A stretch of DNA of 64,000 bases from the NCBI GenBank assembly GCA_002507565.1, contig MOXJ01000008.1:1-64000 (forward strand). Direction: 5' to 3'. The notes beneath the pieces are model-generated. The model saw only the letters and a program-made list of their open reading frames with translations, searched no databases and was not told where the DNA came from. Position 1 is the first letter of the stretch, and every line of letters starts with the position of its first letter. The translations under genes were made by a program, and so were the position numbers. Origin of the DNA: Candidatus Reconcilbacillus cellulovorans (lineage in GTDB: Bacteria > Bacillota > Bacilli > Paenibacillales > Reconciliibacillaceae). Below are positions 45,226-53,661 of this stretch, piece by piece.

Positions 45226-45729
45226 ATGTTTCGGTTAGAGGACATCAAGGAGCTCGTCCGGCTGGTCGACCAGTCGTCCGTCAGCGAGTTGGAGATCGAA
45301 CACGAAGGTTCGCGGCTCGCGATCCGCAAGTCCGTGCAGCCGGCAGCTCCCGTCCCGGCGGTCGCCGTTCCGGCACCGGTCATTCAGCAGCCGGTCGCCG
45401 TACCGACGGCGAGTGCACCTGCGGAACGTCCTGAGCCATCGGGCGGTTTAGGGCAAGAGCGGGCAATCGTGTCGGGGCAAGCGGAGAAGTTGCATACGAT
45501 CGTCGCGCCGATGGTCGGGACGTTTTACCGGTCGCCGGCGCCGGGCGCGCCGCCGTTCGTCGAGGTGGGCGACAAGGTAAACGAGAAGACGGTCGTCTGC
45601 ATCATAGAGGCGATGAAGCTGATGAACGAGATTGAGGCGGAGGTCCGCGGCGAGATTGTGGAAATTTTAGCTGAAAACGGTCAGCTGGTGGAGTACGGAG
45701 AACCGCTGTTCCGCGTTCGATTGGAGTGA
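45226..45729 (+). CDS. accB: Biotin carboxyl carrier protein of acetyl-CoA carboxylase
   Basis: AccB (167 residues) carries biotin on Lys131 in IIEAMKLMNEIEAE. An N-terminal helix (FRLEDIKELVRLVDQSSVSELEIE) and a Pro/Ala-rich linker (about 37-85) precede the biotinyl domain. ATG 45226 has GAAGGAG at 8 bp; the upstream GTG 45217 overlaps that site. Confidence 0.95.
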   Translation: MFRLEDIKELVRLVDQSSVSELEIEHEGSRLAIRKSVQPAAPVPAVAVPAPVIQQPVAVPTASAPAERPEPSGGLGQERAIVSGQAEKLHTIVAPMVGTFYRSPAPGAPPFVEVGDKVNEKTVVCIIEAMKLMNEIEAEVRGEIVEILAENGQLVEYGEPLFRVRLE

Positions 45730-45738
45730 ACAGAGCTT

Positions 45739-47121
45739 ATGAAATTCCGAAAAGTTCTGGTCGCCAACCGCGGAGAGATCGCCGTGCGCGTCATCCGTGC
45801 GTGCCGTGAACTCGGCATCCAGACGGTGGCGGTCTATTCGGAAGCCGACCGAGATGCGCTGCACGTCCGGCTGGCGGATGAGGCTTATTGCATCGGGCCT
45901 GCGGCCGCCAAGAACAGTTACCTCAATATGACGAACATCGTCAGCGTCGCCGCGTTGACCGGCGTCGACGCGATCCATCCGGGGTACGGCTTTTTGTCCG
46001 AGAACGCGGATTTCGCCGAGATCTGCGAAAAATGCGGCATCGCTTTCATCGGCCCGTCCCCGGATGCCATCGCCAAGATGGGCGACAAGTCGACTGCCCG
46101 CTCGACGGTGCGGTCCGCCGGCGTGCCGGTCGTTCCGGGTTCGGGCGATCTGGTCGACGACGTGGAGGAAGCGGTGCGCGTCGCGCGTGAGATCGGTTAT
46201 CCCGTCATGATCAAGGCGACGGCCGGCGGCGGAGGCAAGGGCATCCGCGTCGCTTCCGACGAGGCCGAGCTGCGCCGGCTGATCGCGACGGCCCAGTCGG
46301 AAGCACAGTCGGCGTTCGGCAATGCCGGCGTGTATTTGGAAAAATATTTGACCGGCATGAAACACGTCGAGATTCAAGTGCTGGGCGACGCTCACGGCAA
46401 TGTCGTCCATCTCGGAGAACGCGACTGTTCGGTGCAGCGCAGGCGGCAAAAGCTGGTGGAAGAGGCGCCTTGTCCGATCATGACGCCGGACGTCCGGCGG
46501 AAAATGGGAGAAGCCGCCGTTCGGGCTGCGCGCGCGGTCCGTTATCGCGGCGCGGGGACGGTCGAGTTTCTGCTCGGGCCGGACGGAAATTTCTATTTCT
46601 TGGAAATGAACACGCGCATTCAGGTCGAGCATCCGGTCACCGAGATGGTGACGGGCATCGACATCGTCAAGGAAATGATCCGCATCGCCGAGGGCGAACC
46701 GCTCTCGTTTCGCCAGGAGGACGTCCGGTTCGACGGATGGTCGATCGAATGCCGCATCAACGCCGAGGACCCCGATCGCCAATTCATGCCGGCGCCGGGA
46801 CAAGTGCGATTTTATTTGCCCCCGGGTGGGCCTGGGGTGCGCGTGGACAGCGCCGTCTACTCCGGTTATTCGATTCCGCCGCATTACGACTCGATGGTGG
46901 CCAAATTGATTGTGCACGCCAAGACGCGGGAGGAAGCGATCGCGCGGATGAAGCGTGCGCTTCAGGAGTTCGTCGTCGACGGTATTCCGACGACGATCCC
47001 GTTTCATCTGCGGGTGATGGATCATCCCGTGTTCCGCGACGGGACGTTCGACATTCGGTTTTTGGAAGAACACCTTTTCCACGAACCGCAACCGGCCGCC
47101 GCCGGCAGTGGGCGTGGATGA
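45739..47121 (+). CDS. accC: Biotin carboxylase of acetyl-CoA carboxylase
   Basis: AccC (460 residues) carboxylates AccB-biotin. It is an ATP-grasp protein with the N-terminal [21 protein letters not shown], the ATP-binding [33 protein letters not shown], and [19 protein letters not shown]. No carboxyltransferase genes (accA/accD) are nearby. Confidence 0.96.
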   Translation: MKFRKVLVANRGEIAVRVIRACRELGIQTVAVYSEADRDALHVRLADEAYCIGPAAAKNSYLNMTNIVSVAALTGVDAIHPGYGFLSENADFAEICEKCGIAFIGPSPDAIAKMGDKSTARSTVRSAGVPVVPGSGDLVDDVEEAVRVAREIGYPVMIKATAGGGGKGIRVASDEAELRRLIATAQSEAQSAFGNAGVYLEKYLTGMKHVEIQVLGDAHGNVVHLGERDCSVQRRRQKLVEEAPCPIMTPDVRRKMGEAAVRAARAVRYRGAGTVEFLLGPDGNFYFLEMNTRIQVEHPVTEMVTGIDIVKEMIRIAEGEPLSFRQEDVRFDGWSIECRINAEDPDRQFMPAPGQVRFYLPPGGPGVRVDSAVYSGYSIPPHYDSMVAKLIVHAKTREEAIARMKRALQEFVVDGIPTTIPFHLRVMDHPVFRDGTFDIRFLEEHLFHEPQPAAAGSGRG

Positions 47122-47154
47122 TCGAATCTTCGACGGAGACGGGAGGCGCGGGCG

Positions 47155-47562
47155 ATGGATGTCGTTTCCCCGGAAGGAATTCGGACGGAAATCGGAAGTA
47201 TCCGGATCGATCCGGAAGTCATCGCGATTATCGCGGGTCTGGCCGCGGTCGAGATCGAAGGCGTCGCCGGCATGAGCGGCGGGCTGGCAGGCGGAATCGC
47301 GGAATGGCTCGGAAGGAAAAATCTCTCAAAGGGTGTTAAAGTACAGGTCGCCGGACATGAAGTGTCGGTCGAGGTGTCGATCATCGTCGAGTTCGGGCAC
47401 CGGATTCCGGAAGTGGCGGGGAGAATCCAGCAGAACGTCAGGCACGCGATCGAGTCGATGACCGGATTGCGCGTCGCGGAAGTCAACGTCCACGTCCACG
47501 ACGTGCATTTCCGCCAGGCGGACAGGGCGGAGGAATCGGAATCAGGTCATCGGCTAAAGTGA
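47155..47562 (+). CDS. yqhY: Asp23/Gls24 family protein (YqhY)
   Basis: This 135-residue alkaline-shock protein shows DPEVIAIIAGLAAVEIEGVAGMSGG and a C-terminal NVRHAIESMTGLRVAEVNVHVHDVHF. In B. subtilis YqhY influences acetyl-CoA carboxylase activity, which fits its place after accC. A second Asp23-like domain is in the next gene, AmaP. Confidence 0.92.
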   Translation: MDVVSPEGIRTEIGSIRIDPEVIAIIAGLAAVEIEGVAGMSGGLAGGIAEWLGRKNLSKGVKVQVAGHEVSVEVSIIVEFGHRIPEVAGRIQQNVRHAIESMTGLRVAEVNVHVHDVHFRQADRAEESESGHRLK

Positions 47563-47589
47563 TCGGTATCGGGAAGGGGACGAACCGAT

Positions 47590-48147
47590 TTGGCCAAAAT
47601 GTTGGACAGATTGCTTCTTTTTCTTTACAGTTTGGCGGTTGCGGCCGTTTCTGCGGCGGTCATGGCGACGGCGTTCGCCTGGGTGCCGCGGGAGTCGTCC
47701 CGTGATTTTTTGGACCGGCTGTACGACCGGTTCGACGTCATGATTCCGGTGACGACGGTCGCGGTTTTGATGTTTCTGGCTTCGCTGCGTTTTCTATACG
47801 TCGTGCTGAGGTCGGGTCGCGGCCAACCGCCTTCGATCGATCAGCGCACCGATTTCGGCGACATCCGGATATCGCTCGAGACGGTGGAGCATCTCGCGCT
47901 TCGGGCGGCGGGAAGGCGCAGAGGTCTTGCCGATCTGAAAGCGCGCGTTTCGGTCGACGAGTCGGGATTGCACATCGCGCTTCGGGCGCTGGTCGATGGC
48001 GAATCGCCCATCCCCGAAATGACGGAAGAAGTGCAGCGGATCGTCAAGCAGCACGTCGAGGACATTACCGGCATTCCGGTCGCCTCCGTGTCCGTCTATG
48101 TAGCGAACGTTCTGCCCGTTCAGACGTTTCGCGCGCGCGTCGAATAG
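47590..48147 (+). CDS. amaP: Alkaline shock membrane anchor protein AmaP
   Basis: This 185-residue protein has two N-terminal membrane helices (about 8-28 and 55-75) and an Asp23-like C-terminal domain (LADLKARVSVDESGLHIALRALVDGES, VKQHVEDITGIPVASVSVYVANV). AmaP tethers Asp23 to the membrane in Staphylococcus. TTG start. Confidence 0.88.
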   Translation: MAKMLDRLLLFLYSLAVAAVSAAVMATAFAWVPRESSRDFLDRLYDRFDVMIPVTTVAVLMFLASLRFLYVVLRSGRGQPPSIDQRTDFGDIRISLETVEHLALRAAGRRRGLADLKARVSVDESGLHIALRALVDGESPIPEMTEEVQRIVKQHVEDITGIPVASVSVYVANVLPVQTFRARVE

Positions 48148-48164
48148 GAGCGTGAAGACCGGCG

Positions 48165-48392
48165 ATGAACAGAGACGGATGGCTTCGTCATGCCGGGAAA
48201 ATCGTCGGGCTCGCGGTCGGGTTTATACTGGGCGTCGTGTACTTGATCGGCGGATTCTGGGATATGCTGGTGTTCGGCTTGTTGTTGTTTCTTGGCTATT
48301 TTTTCGGTAAACGGGCGGACGAGGGGGAACCTCCGGTCGATTGGGCGTTCTGGGCGGAGCGGCTGGGCGAGCGGTGGCGTCGGTTCCGCTGA
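48165..48392 (+). CDS. DUF2273 small membrane protein
   Basis: This 75-residue protein with two close membrane helices (KIVGLAVGFILGVVYLIGGF and MLVFGLLLFLGYFFGKR) is of the DUF2273 type that commonly accompanies amaP and asp23. Confidence 0.85.
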   Translation: MNRDGWLRHAGKIVGLAVGFILGVVYLIGGFWDMLVFGLLLFLGYFFGKRADEGEPPVDWAFWAERLGERWRRFR

Positions 48393-48407
48393 AGGAGTTT
48401 CGGCTGT

Positions 48408-48893
48408 ATGAAGCGTAGACGGGCAAGAGAAATCGCGCTGCAAAGCCTTTATTCCTTGGAAATGAATGAGACCGAGCCGGACCGCGCGATCCGGTTTTCG
48501 ATGGAATGCGGAGAAGAGGAAAACGGATCCGACGCGGGCGTCGGTCAAGAGGCCGACGGACGCGTCGATTCGGCGTACGCGGAACGGCTTGTCAAAGGCG
48601 TCATGGAGCACCGTGCCGAAATCGACAGGGCGCTCGGCGGCTACCTGAAGGGCTGGCGCATGGAACGGCTGTCCCGCGTCGACCGCCAGGCGCTCAGGCT
48701 GGCGGCGTACGAGTTGCTGCACGTGGACGACGTACCGCCGAAAGTCGCGATCAACGAGGCGATCGAGTTGGCGAAGCGTTACGGCGGCGAGGAGTCGGGC
48801 AAGTTCGTCAACGGGGTGCTCGGGGCGTTTCTTCGCGGTCTTGAACGAAATGAAGCGGATTTTTCAGGCGAGGAAGGCGGTCGTGACGAATGA
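48408..48893 (+). CDS. nusB: Transcription antitermination protein NusB
   Basis: NusB (161 residues) joins NusE in rRNA antitermination. It opens KRRRAREIALQSLYSLEMNE and has VDRQALRLAAYELLHVDDVPPKVAINEAIELAKRYGGEESGKFVNGVL. An acidic insertion (about 30-52) is longer than usual. Overlaps folD by 4 bp. Confidence 0.94.
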   Translation: MKRRRAREIALQSLYSLEMNETEPDRAIRFSMECGEEENGSDAGVGQEADGRVDSAYAERLVKGVMEHRAEIDRALGGYLKGWRMERLSRVDRQALRLAAYELLHVDDVPPKVAINEAIELAKRYGGEESGKFVNGVLGAFLRGLERNEADFSGEEGGRDE

Positions 48894-49753
48894 CGGCGGT
48901 GTTGCTGGACGGAAAAGCGCTGGCGGCACAACTGGAACGAGAAATTGAGGAAGAAGTCGCGCGGCTTGCCCGCTCCGGCGTTGTTCCGGGGCTTGCCGTC
49001 GTGCTGGTCGGCGACGATCCCGCGTCGCAGGTTTACGTCAACCGCAAGGCCAAAATGTGTCGGAAGCTCGGTATGCGGTCGGACGTTTACCGGTTGGAAA
49101 CGGGCGTAACGGAGGAACGGCTGCTGAAGCTGATCGGGCGGCTGAACGGCGATCCCGACGTTCACGGGATTCTCGTGCAGCTGCCGCTTCCGCCGCATTT
49201 GTCCGAGCAACGCGTCATCGAAGCGGTTTCGCCGCAAAAAGACGTCGACGGTTTTCATCCGGTCAACACCGGACGTCTTGCGGCGGGTGCGGATTGCTTC
49301 ATTCCGTGCACGCCCGCCGGCGTCGTGGAATTGCTGAAACGTTCGGGCATCGGCATCGCCGGGCGGCACGCGGTCGTCGTCGGCCGCAGCCGGATCGTCG
49401 GCGCTCCGGCAGCGCAGCTGCTTTTGCGCGAAAACGCGACGGTGACGGTCTGCCATTCGCGGACGACAGATTTGCCGGCATATACGCGCCAGGCGGACAT
49501 TCTCGTCGTGGCGGCAGGACGTCCCGGCCTCGTCGGGCGCGAGCATGTGAAGCCGGGAGCGGTCGTCGTCGACGTCGGTATCCATCGGCGAGACGACGGT
49601 TCCTTGTGCGGCGACGTCCGGTTCGAGGAAGTATGCCATACGGCGGGCGCGATCACGCCGGTGCCGGGCGGCGTCGGGCCGATGACGATCGCGATGTTGA
49701 TGAAGAACACGGTACACGCGGCCAGACTTTTGGCGGGAGGGCGCCGACCGTGA
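48890..49753 (+). CDS. folD: Methylenetetrahydrofolate dehydrogenase/cyclohydrolase FolD
   Basis: The 287-residue bifunctional enzyme interconverts one-carbon folates. Motifs are VLVGDDPASQVYVNRKAKMC with the catalytic Tyr and Lys, VQLPLPPHL, PQKDVDGFHPVN, FIPCTPAGVVELL, VVVGRSRIVGAPAAQLLL and PVPGGVGPMTIAMLM. The segment VGRSRIVGAP replaces the common VGRSNIVGKP. Confidence 0.95.
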   Translation: MTAVLLDGKALAAQLEREIEEEVARLARSGVVPGLAVVLVGDDPASQVYVNRKAKMCRKLGMRSDVYRLETGVTEERLLKLIGRLNGDPDVHGILVQLPLPPHLSEQRVIEAVSPQKDVDGFHPVNTGRLAAGADCFIPCTPAGVVELLKRSGIGIAGRHAVVVGRSRIVGAPAAQLLLRENATVTVCHSRTTDLPAYTRQADILVVAAGRPGLVGREHVKPGAVVVDVGIHRRDDGSLCGDVRFEEVCHTAGAITPVPGGVGPMTIAMLMKNTVHAARLLAGGRRP

Positions 49754-51159
49754 ACGCCGCGGGACGGCAGCCGACGGCCGTCTGGACGGTTCGCGAGCTG
49801 ACCCGTTATCTCCGTCTGAAGCTGGAAAACGACCCGCGACTGTCGGATGTCTGGGTGCGCGGGGAAATTTCAAATTTCAAGCATCATCCGAGCGGTCACA
49901 TGTATTTTACGTTGAAAGACGAAGAAAGCCTCATCCGCTCGGTCATGTTCGCTCATTTCAATCGAAAACTTCCGTTTATGCCCCGAGACGGCATGCGCGT
50001 TCTCGTACGCGGCCAGGTGACGGTGTACGACCGCGACGGACAATACCAGCTCTACGCGCGCGAGATGCAGCCCGACGGCATCGGCAGCCTATTTCTTGCG
50101 TTTGAGCAGCTGAAGCGGAAACTGGCGGCCGAAGGCTTGTTCGACGAACGGCTGAAGCGGCCGATCCCCCGCTTCCCGCGAACGGTCGGCGTCATTACGT
50201 CGCCCGCAGGCGCCGCCGTCCGCGACATCCTGACGACGTTGTCGCGAAGGTTTCCCGGCGTTCGCGTGATCGTGTATGCCGTACCCGTGCAGGGCGAGCA
50301 GGCGGCGCCGGCGATCGTCCGCGCGATCGAGACGATGAATCGACTGGCGGAAGCCGACGTCCTGATCGTCGGCCGCGGCGGCGGTTCGCTCGAGGAGCTG
50401 TGGGCGTTCAACGAGGAAATCGTCGCGCGCAGTATTCGCGCTTCGGCGATTCCGGTCATTTCCGCCGTCGGACACGAGACGGACGTGACGATCGCCGATT
50501 TCGCCGCCGACTTGCGGGCGGCGACGCCGACGGCTGCCGCCGAGCTGGCCGTTCCCCATCATCTGGAGCTGAGGCAGTACCTTGCCCAACTGGATCGCAG
50601 GATGAAGCAGGGATTGTGGGCCAAACTTCGCTCGGAACGCGAGCGGCTGAACAGGGCGGTCGGTTCGCCTGTTTTCCGCGAGCCGCAGCGGTTGCTGCGC
50701 AGCGCTTCTGAGCGGCTGGACCGCGTACGCGAACGGCTTGCCTTTCGGATGTCCGACAGGCTGATGCGGGCGCGCCATCGCGAACGATCGGCGTTTCAGC
50801 GCCTGGCGGCGCATCGGCCGTCCGTGCTCGTCCGCCTTGGCCGGCGCCGCCAGGCGGAGCTGTCGGCAAGGCTGCTCCGCGCGATCGATGCGTTCGTCCG
50901 GCAACGCCGAGCGCTTTGGGCTTCGGCTGTGCGGCAGCTCGACGCGCTCAGTCCGCTCAAGGTGATGAGCCGCGGTTACGGCCTGGTTTACGACGAAAAC
51001 GAAACGGAGATCATCCGCTCCGTCCGCTCCGTTCAGCCCGGCGATTTGGTGCGCGTGCGGCTGTCGGACGGCCGTCTCGGGTGTCACGTCTGGTGGGTGG
51101 AGGAAGAACGGAATGAACAGCGAAACGGAAACGGGCCTTCCGCGGTCGGAAGCGTCTAA
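49750..51159 (+). CDS. xseA: Exodeoxyribonuclease VII large subunit
   Basis: XseA (469 residues) has an N-terminal OB fold (WTVRELTRYLRLKLENDPRLSDVWVRGEISNFKHH...GHMYFTLKDE), the catalytic region VGVITSPAGAAVRDILTTLSRR and GRGGGSLEELWAFNEE, VISAVGHETDVTIADFAADLRAATPTAAAE, and a long coiled-coil arm. GTG 49750 overlaps the folD stop (GTGA). Its end overlaps xseB by 47 bp. Confidence 0.95.
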   Translation: MNAAGRQPTAVWTVRELTRYLRLKLENDPRLSDVWVRGEISNFKHHPSGHMYFTLKDEESLIRSVMFAHFNRKLPFMPRDGMRVLVRGQVTVYDRDGQYQLYAREMQPDGIGSLFLAFEQLKRKLAAEGLFDERLKRPIPRFPRTVGVITSPAGAAVRDILTTLSRRFPGVRVIVYAVPVQGEQAAPAIVRAIETMNRLAEADVLIVGRGGGSLEELWAFNEEIVARSIRASAIPVISAVGHETDVTIADFAADLRAATPTAAAELAVPHHLELRQYLAQLDRRMKQGLWAKLRSERERLNRAVGSPVFREPQRLLRSASERLDRVRERLAFRMSDRLMRARHRERSAFQRLAAHRPSVLVRLGRRRQAELSARLLRAIDAFVRQRRALWASAVRQLDALSPLKVMSRGYGLVYDENETEIIRSVRSVQPGDLVRVRLSDGRLGCHVWWVEEERNEQRNGNGPSAVGSV

Positions 51160-51415
51160 CGGCGACAAAACGCCGGAGGACATGACGTTCGAGGAGGCGA
51201 TCGGCAGGCTGGAAGCGATCGTCGCCCGGCTGGAAAGCGGCGACGTGCCGCTCGAGCAGGCGATCGAGCTTTTCCAGGAAGGGATGCGGCTTTCCCGGCT
51301 GTGCGCCGACAAACTGAACGAAGCCGAACGCCGGATCGAGCTGTTGGTTGAGACGGAAGCCGGACTCGTCCGCAAGCCGTTCGATCCGTTCCAAGGCAAG
51401 GGGGATGCGGAGTGA
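51113..51415 (+). CDS. xseB: Exodeoxyribonuclease VII small subunit
   Basis: This 100-residue coiled-coil subunit has MTFEEAIGRLEAIVARLESGDVPLEQAIELFQEGMRL. The N-terminal 20 residues ahead of this are an extra hydrophilic extension. The ATG lies within xseA, after GGAGGAAG. Confidence 0.93.
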   Translation: MNSETETGLPRSEASNGDKTPEDMTFEEAIGRLEAIVARLESGDVPLEQAIELFQEGMRLSRLCADKLNEAERRIELLVETEAGLVRKPFDPFQGKGDAE

Positions 51416-52281
51416 CGGTGTCGGCGGTTCCGTTTGCGGAATATGTCCGCGAACGCATGGCCATGATTGAAGAAGGGCTGAAACAGGTGTTTCCCCGGGA
51501 ATGGTGTATTCCGAGACATTTGCGCGAAGCGATGGAATATTCGCTGTTTTCGGGGGGTAAACGGCTTCGCCCGCTGTTGACGCTGGCAGCGGCGGAAGCG
51601 CTCGATGAGTCGCCGCAGGTGGCGGAAGCCGCGCTGGCCGTCGGATGCGCGATCGAGATGATTCATACGTATTCGCTGATTCATGACGATTTGCCGGCGA
51701 TGGACGACGACGATTTCCGCCGCGGTCGGCCGACGAACCATCGTGTGTTCGGCGAGGCGATGGCGATTTTGGCCGGCGACGCGCTTTTGACTCACGCCTT
51801 CTATGTACTTGCGCGGATCGTCCATCTCGGCGTGCCGGCAGACGTAGCGCTTGCCGTCGTCGAGGACGTCGCGGCGATGGCCGGTCCAGACGGCATGGTC
51901 GGCGGCCAGGCGTCGGACATCCGGCACGAGGACGAGATCCGTTCGGCGGAGGATTTGGAAGTCGTACACACGCGCAAGACGGCCAAACTGATCGTCTGTT
52001 CGATCCGCTCCGGCGGGCGCCTCGGCGGCGCATCGGCCGAACAGCTGGAGCGGCTGTCGCGTTTTGGAGAGGCCATCGGGCTTGCGTTTCAGATCCGCGA
52101 CGATATTTTGGACGCCGACGGCACGCGACCGGGTTATCCCGGTTTCGTCGGCATAGAAGCGGCGCAGGCGAAAGTGTCGGAACTGACCGAATCGGGCAAG
52201 CGAGCTTTGCTGGAAGCGGGTTTGCCGCGTCCGCAACGGCTTTTGGAGATAGCGGATTTTTTGGTAAATAGATCCTTTTAA
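51412..52281 (+). CDS. ispA: Farnesyl diphosphate synthase
   Basis: This 289-residue polyprenyl synthase has FARM IHDDLPAMDDDDFRRGRPTNH, GGKRLRPLL for IPP binding, GGQASDIRHE and a second Asp-rich motif FQIRDDILD. It should make C15 farnesyl diphosphate. It is the last protein gene before the OLE RNA. Confidence 0.94.
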   Translation: MTVSAVPFAEYVRERMAMIEEGLKQVFPREWCIPRHLREAMEYSLFSGGKRLRPLLTLAAAEALDESPQVAEAALAVGCAIEMIHTYSLIHDDLPAMDDDDFRRGRPTNHRVFGEAMAILAGDALLTHAFYVLARIVHLGVPADVALAVVEDVAAMAGPDGMVGGQASDIRHEDEIRSAEDLEVVHTRKTAKLIVCSIRSGGRLGGASAEQLERLSRFGEAIGLAFQIRDDILDADGTRPGYPGFVGIEAAQAKVSELTESGKRALLEAGLPRPQRLLEIADFLVNRSF

Positions 52282-52295
52282 GAAGGTTTGTTACA

Positions 52296-52324
52296 TTGTA
52301 GGTGGGCCGGCGTTATGCTATAAT
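52296..52324 (+). promoter_or_regulatory. Sigma-A extended -10 promoter of OLE RNA
   Basis: TTGTAG (52296-52301), a 17-bp spacer and a perfect TATAAT (52319-52324) preceded by TGC (extended -10) are seen. The expected start is near 52331. Confidence 0.75.
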
Positions 52325-52330
52325 GTTGCT

Positions 52331-53020
52331 GCATCGTGCCGGATGGCGCAGTATTCTAGTCGGCACGGCGATCCCGAGGGCGAGCCTAAAAATTCGCCGA
52401 AGGGCACATCGATGAAGTTCCTTGTGCCGGCTTTCGACGCCCAGTCGGGGGTCGGTGCAGGGAGTGAAGGCGGGCGGGCGATCCGCAACGGCATGCGGGC
52501 GTTGACCCTCCCGCCGCGGAGGCCCCGAACGGCCGGCGGTTGCGAGCCGTAAGCGGCGTTTGGGGTAAAACCTGCGGTAACGGCTTTCGCGCCGTCGCGT
52601 TCGGCGCGCGTCGCGGGAGTCGGGACGCAGCGTAGCCTGCCTTGAGCGGGACGGTGGGGATGGCCTTTTTAGCGAAGAGACGAACGTTCCGGCGGCCGCG
52701 GAACGGATCGTCAGGTTCGGCTTGAAACCCGTTTCCGCAAAAGAGGCTAAGGATCGACCGGAGCCGTCGGGGAAAGCCCCTAGACTGTTCACCGACGCGT
52801 GAGGTTTTCCGGGGATTAAAGTGTGGCCTAAGTGGCAATCCAGTCTGACCAGCGGCGACGCGTCAAGGCGGGCGTAAAGGGAAACCGCCCGGACGGCGAC
52901 GTCCGGGTGTCCCGCTTGGGAAACCCTACTGGACCTAAGCCACAGCGTTTACCCGGAGAGCTGCCATCCGGCTCTAAGGGGCGCGACGCATCGGCCCGCA
53001 TACTGCGATGCGCTGGTTTA
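52331..53020 (+). ncRNA. ole: OLE RNA (ornate, large, extremophilic noncoding RNA)
   Basis: About 700 nt between ispA and the next start codon hold no convincing reading frame, yet follow a strong promoter. OLE RNAs are roughly 600-nt structured RNAs that typically lie between ispA and dxs, upstream of the gene for their protein OapA; all of this fits. The ends can pair: GCATC (52331-52335) with GATGC (53007-53011), and GCAGTAT (52348-52354) with ATACTGC (53000-53006). Local hairpins are seen, for example 52379-52383 with 52394-52398 and 52403-52408 with 52423-52428. In Bacillus halodurans the OLE ribonucleoprotein is membrane-bound and needed under ethanol, cold and magnesium stress. Exact 5' and 3' ends are estimates; I identify it by locus, size and partner, not by an alignment. 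Confidence 0.85.
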
Positions 53021-53064
53021 CATCATCAGGTCAAGATCAGGTCGAGGAAACGGGGAGTTCGGGA

Positions 53065-53661
53065 TTGGCGCTAAGACCGAACATACGCTGGAGCATCGCG
53101 ATCTTTTTCGTGTCGTTCGCGCTGGCCTCGGGTTTTTCCGTCACTTCGTCGGCGCTGCTGTACGGGATGCCTTGGTTTCTCGGCGTGGCGGTCGTGGCGG
53201 TCATCATCCTGGTCGGCGTTTTTTTTGATATTCTCGGGCTCGCCGCGGCGACCGCCGAAGAGACTCCATACCGCGCGATGGCGTCTGAGCGCGTCCGGGG
53301 TGCTCGGGAAGCGATCGGTATCGTCCGACGCGCCGATCGCGTTTCCAATTTTTGCAGCGATGTCGTCGGCGACATATGCGGTATCGTCAGCGGGGCCGCC
53401 GGAGCTACGGTCGCCGCCGGGATTGCAGCGTCGGCCGGCTTGGGAGGCGCGTGGCAGGCGGCGGCCGGTGTTCTGGTGTCCGGTTTTATCTCGGGGTTGA
53501 CGGTGGGCGGCAAGGCGCTCGGCAAATCGCTTGCAATTCGGCATGCCGTCCCGATCGTGCTCGGGATGGGCAAATGTCTTTACATGGTGGAACGGCGGCT
53601 CGGCGTCCGGCTGTTCCGGCCTGCCGGCAGGCATTCCCGCAAGCGGGGGACGCGGCGATGA
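53065..53661 (+). CDS. oapA: OLE-associated membrane protein OapA
   Basis: This 198-residue protein has four predicted membrane segments: about 9-30 ([22 protein letters not shown]), 33-58 ([25 protein letters not shown]), 108-128 and 137-160. A charged loop with [28 protein letters not shown] lies between the second and third; its DVVGD fits the Asp pair reported as important in OapA. It binds OLE RNA in the membrane. TTG 53065 follows GGGGAG; an upstream in-frame ATG (53008) falls within the RNA and has no ribosome site. The stop overlaps dxs (ATGA). Confidence 0.85.
   Translation: MALRPNIRWSIAIFFVSFALASGFSVTSSALLYGMPWFLGVAVVAVIILVGVFFDILGLAAATAEETPYRAMASERVRGAREAIGIVRRADRVSNFCSDVVGDICGIVSGAAGATVAAGIAASAGLGGAWQAAAGVLVSGFISGLTVGGKALGKSLAIRHAVPIVLGMGKCLYMVERRLGVRLFRPAGRHSRKRGTRR

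Noticed and set aside
52381-52552. Small open frames within the OLE region, for example 52343-52552
   Set aside because: They lack ribosome sites and recognisable protein features, and the same DNA shows RNA stems.
53008-53064. ATG 53008 as the start of oapA
   Set aside because: It lies in the closing helix of the OLE RNA, has no ribosome site and would add 19 hydrophilic residues before the first membrane helix.
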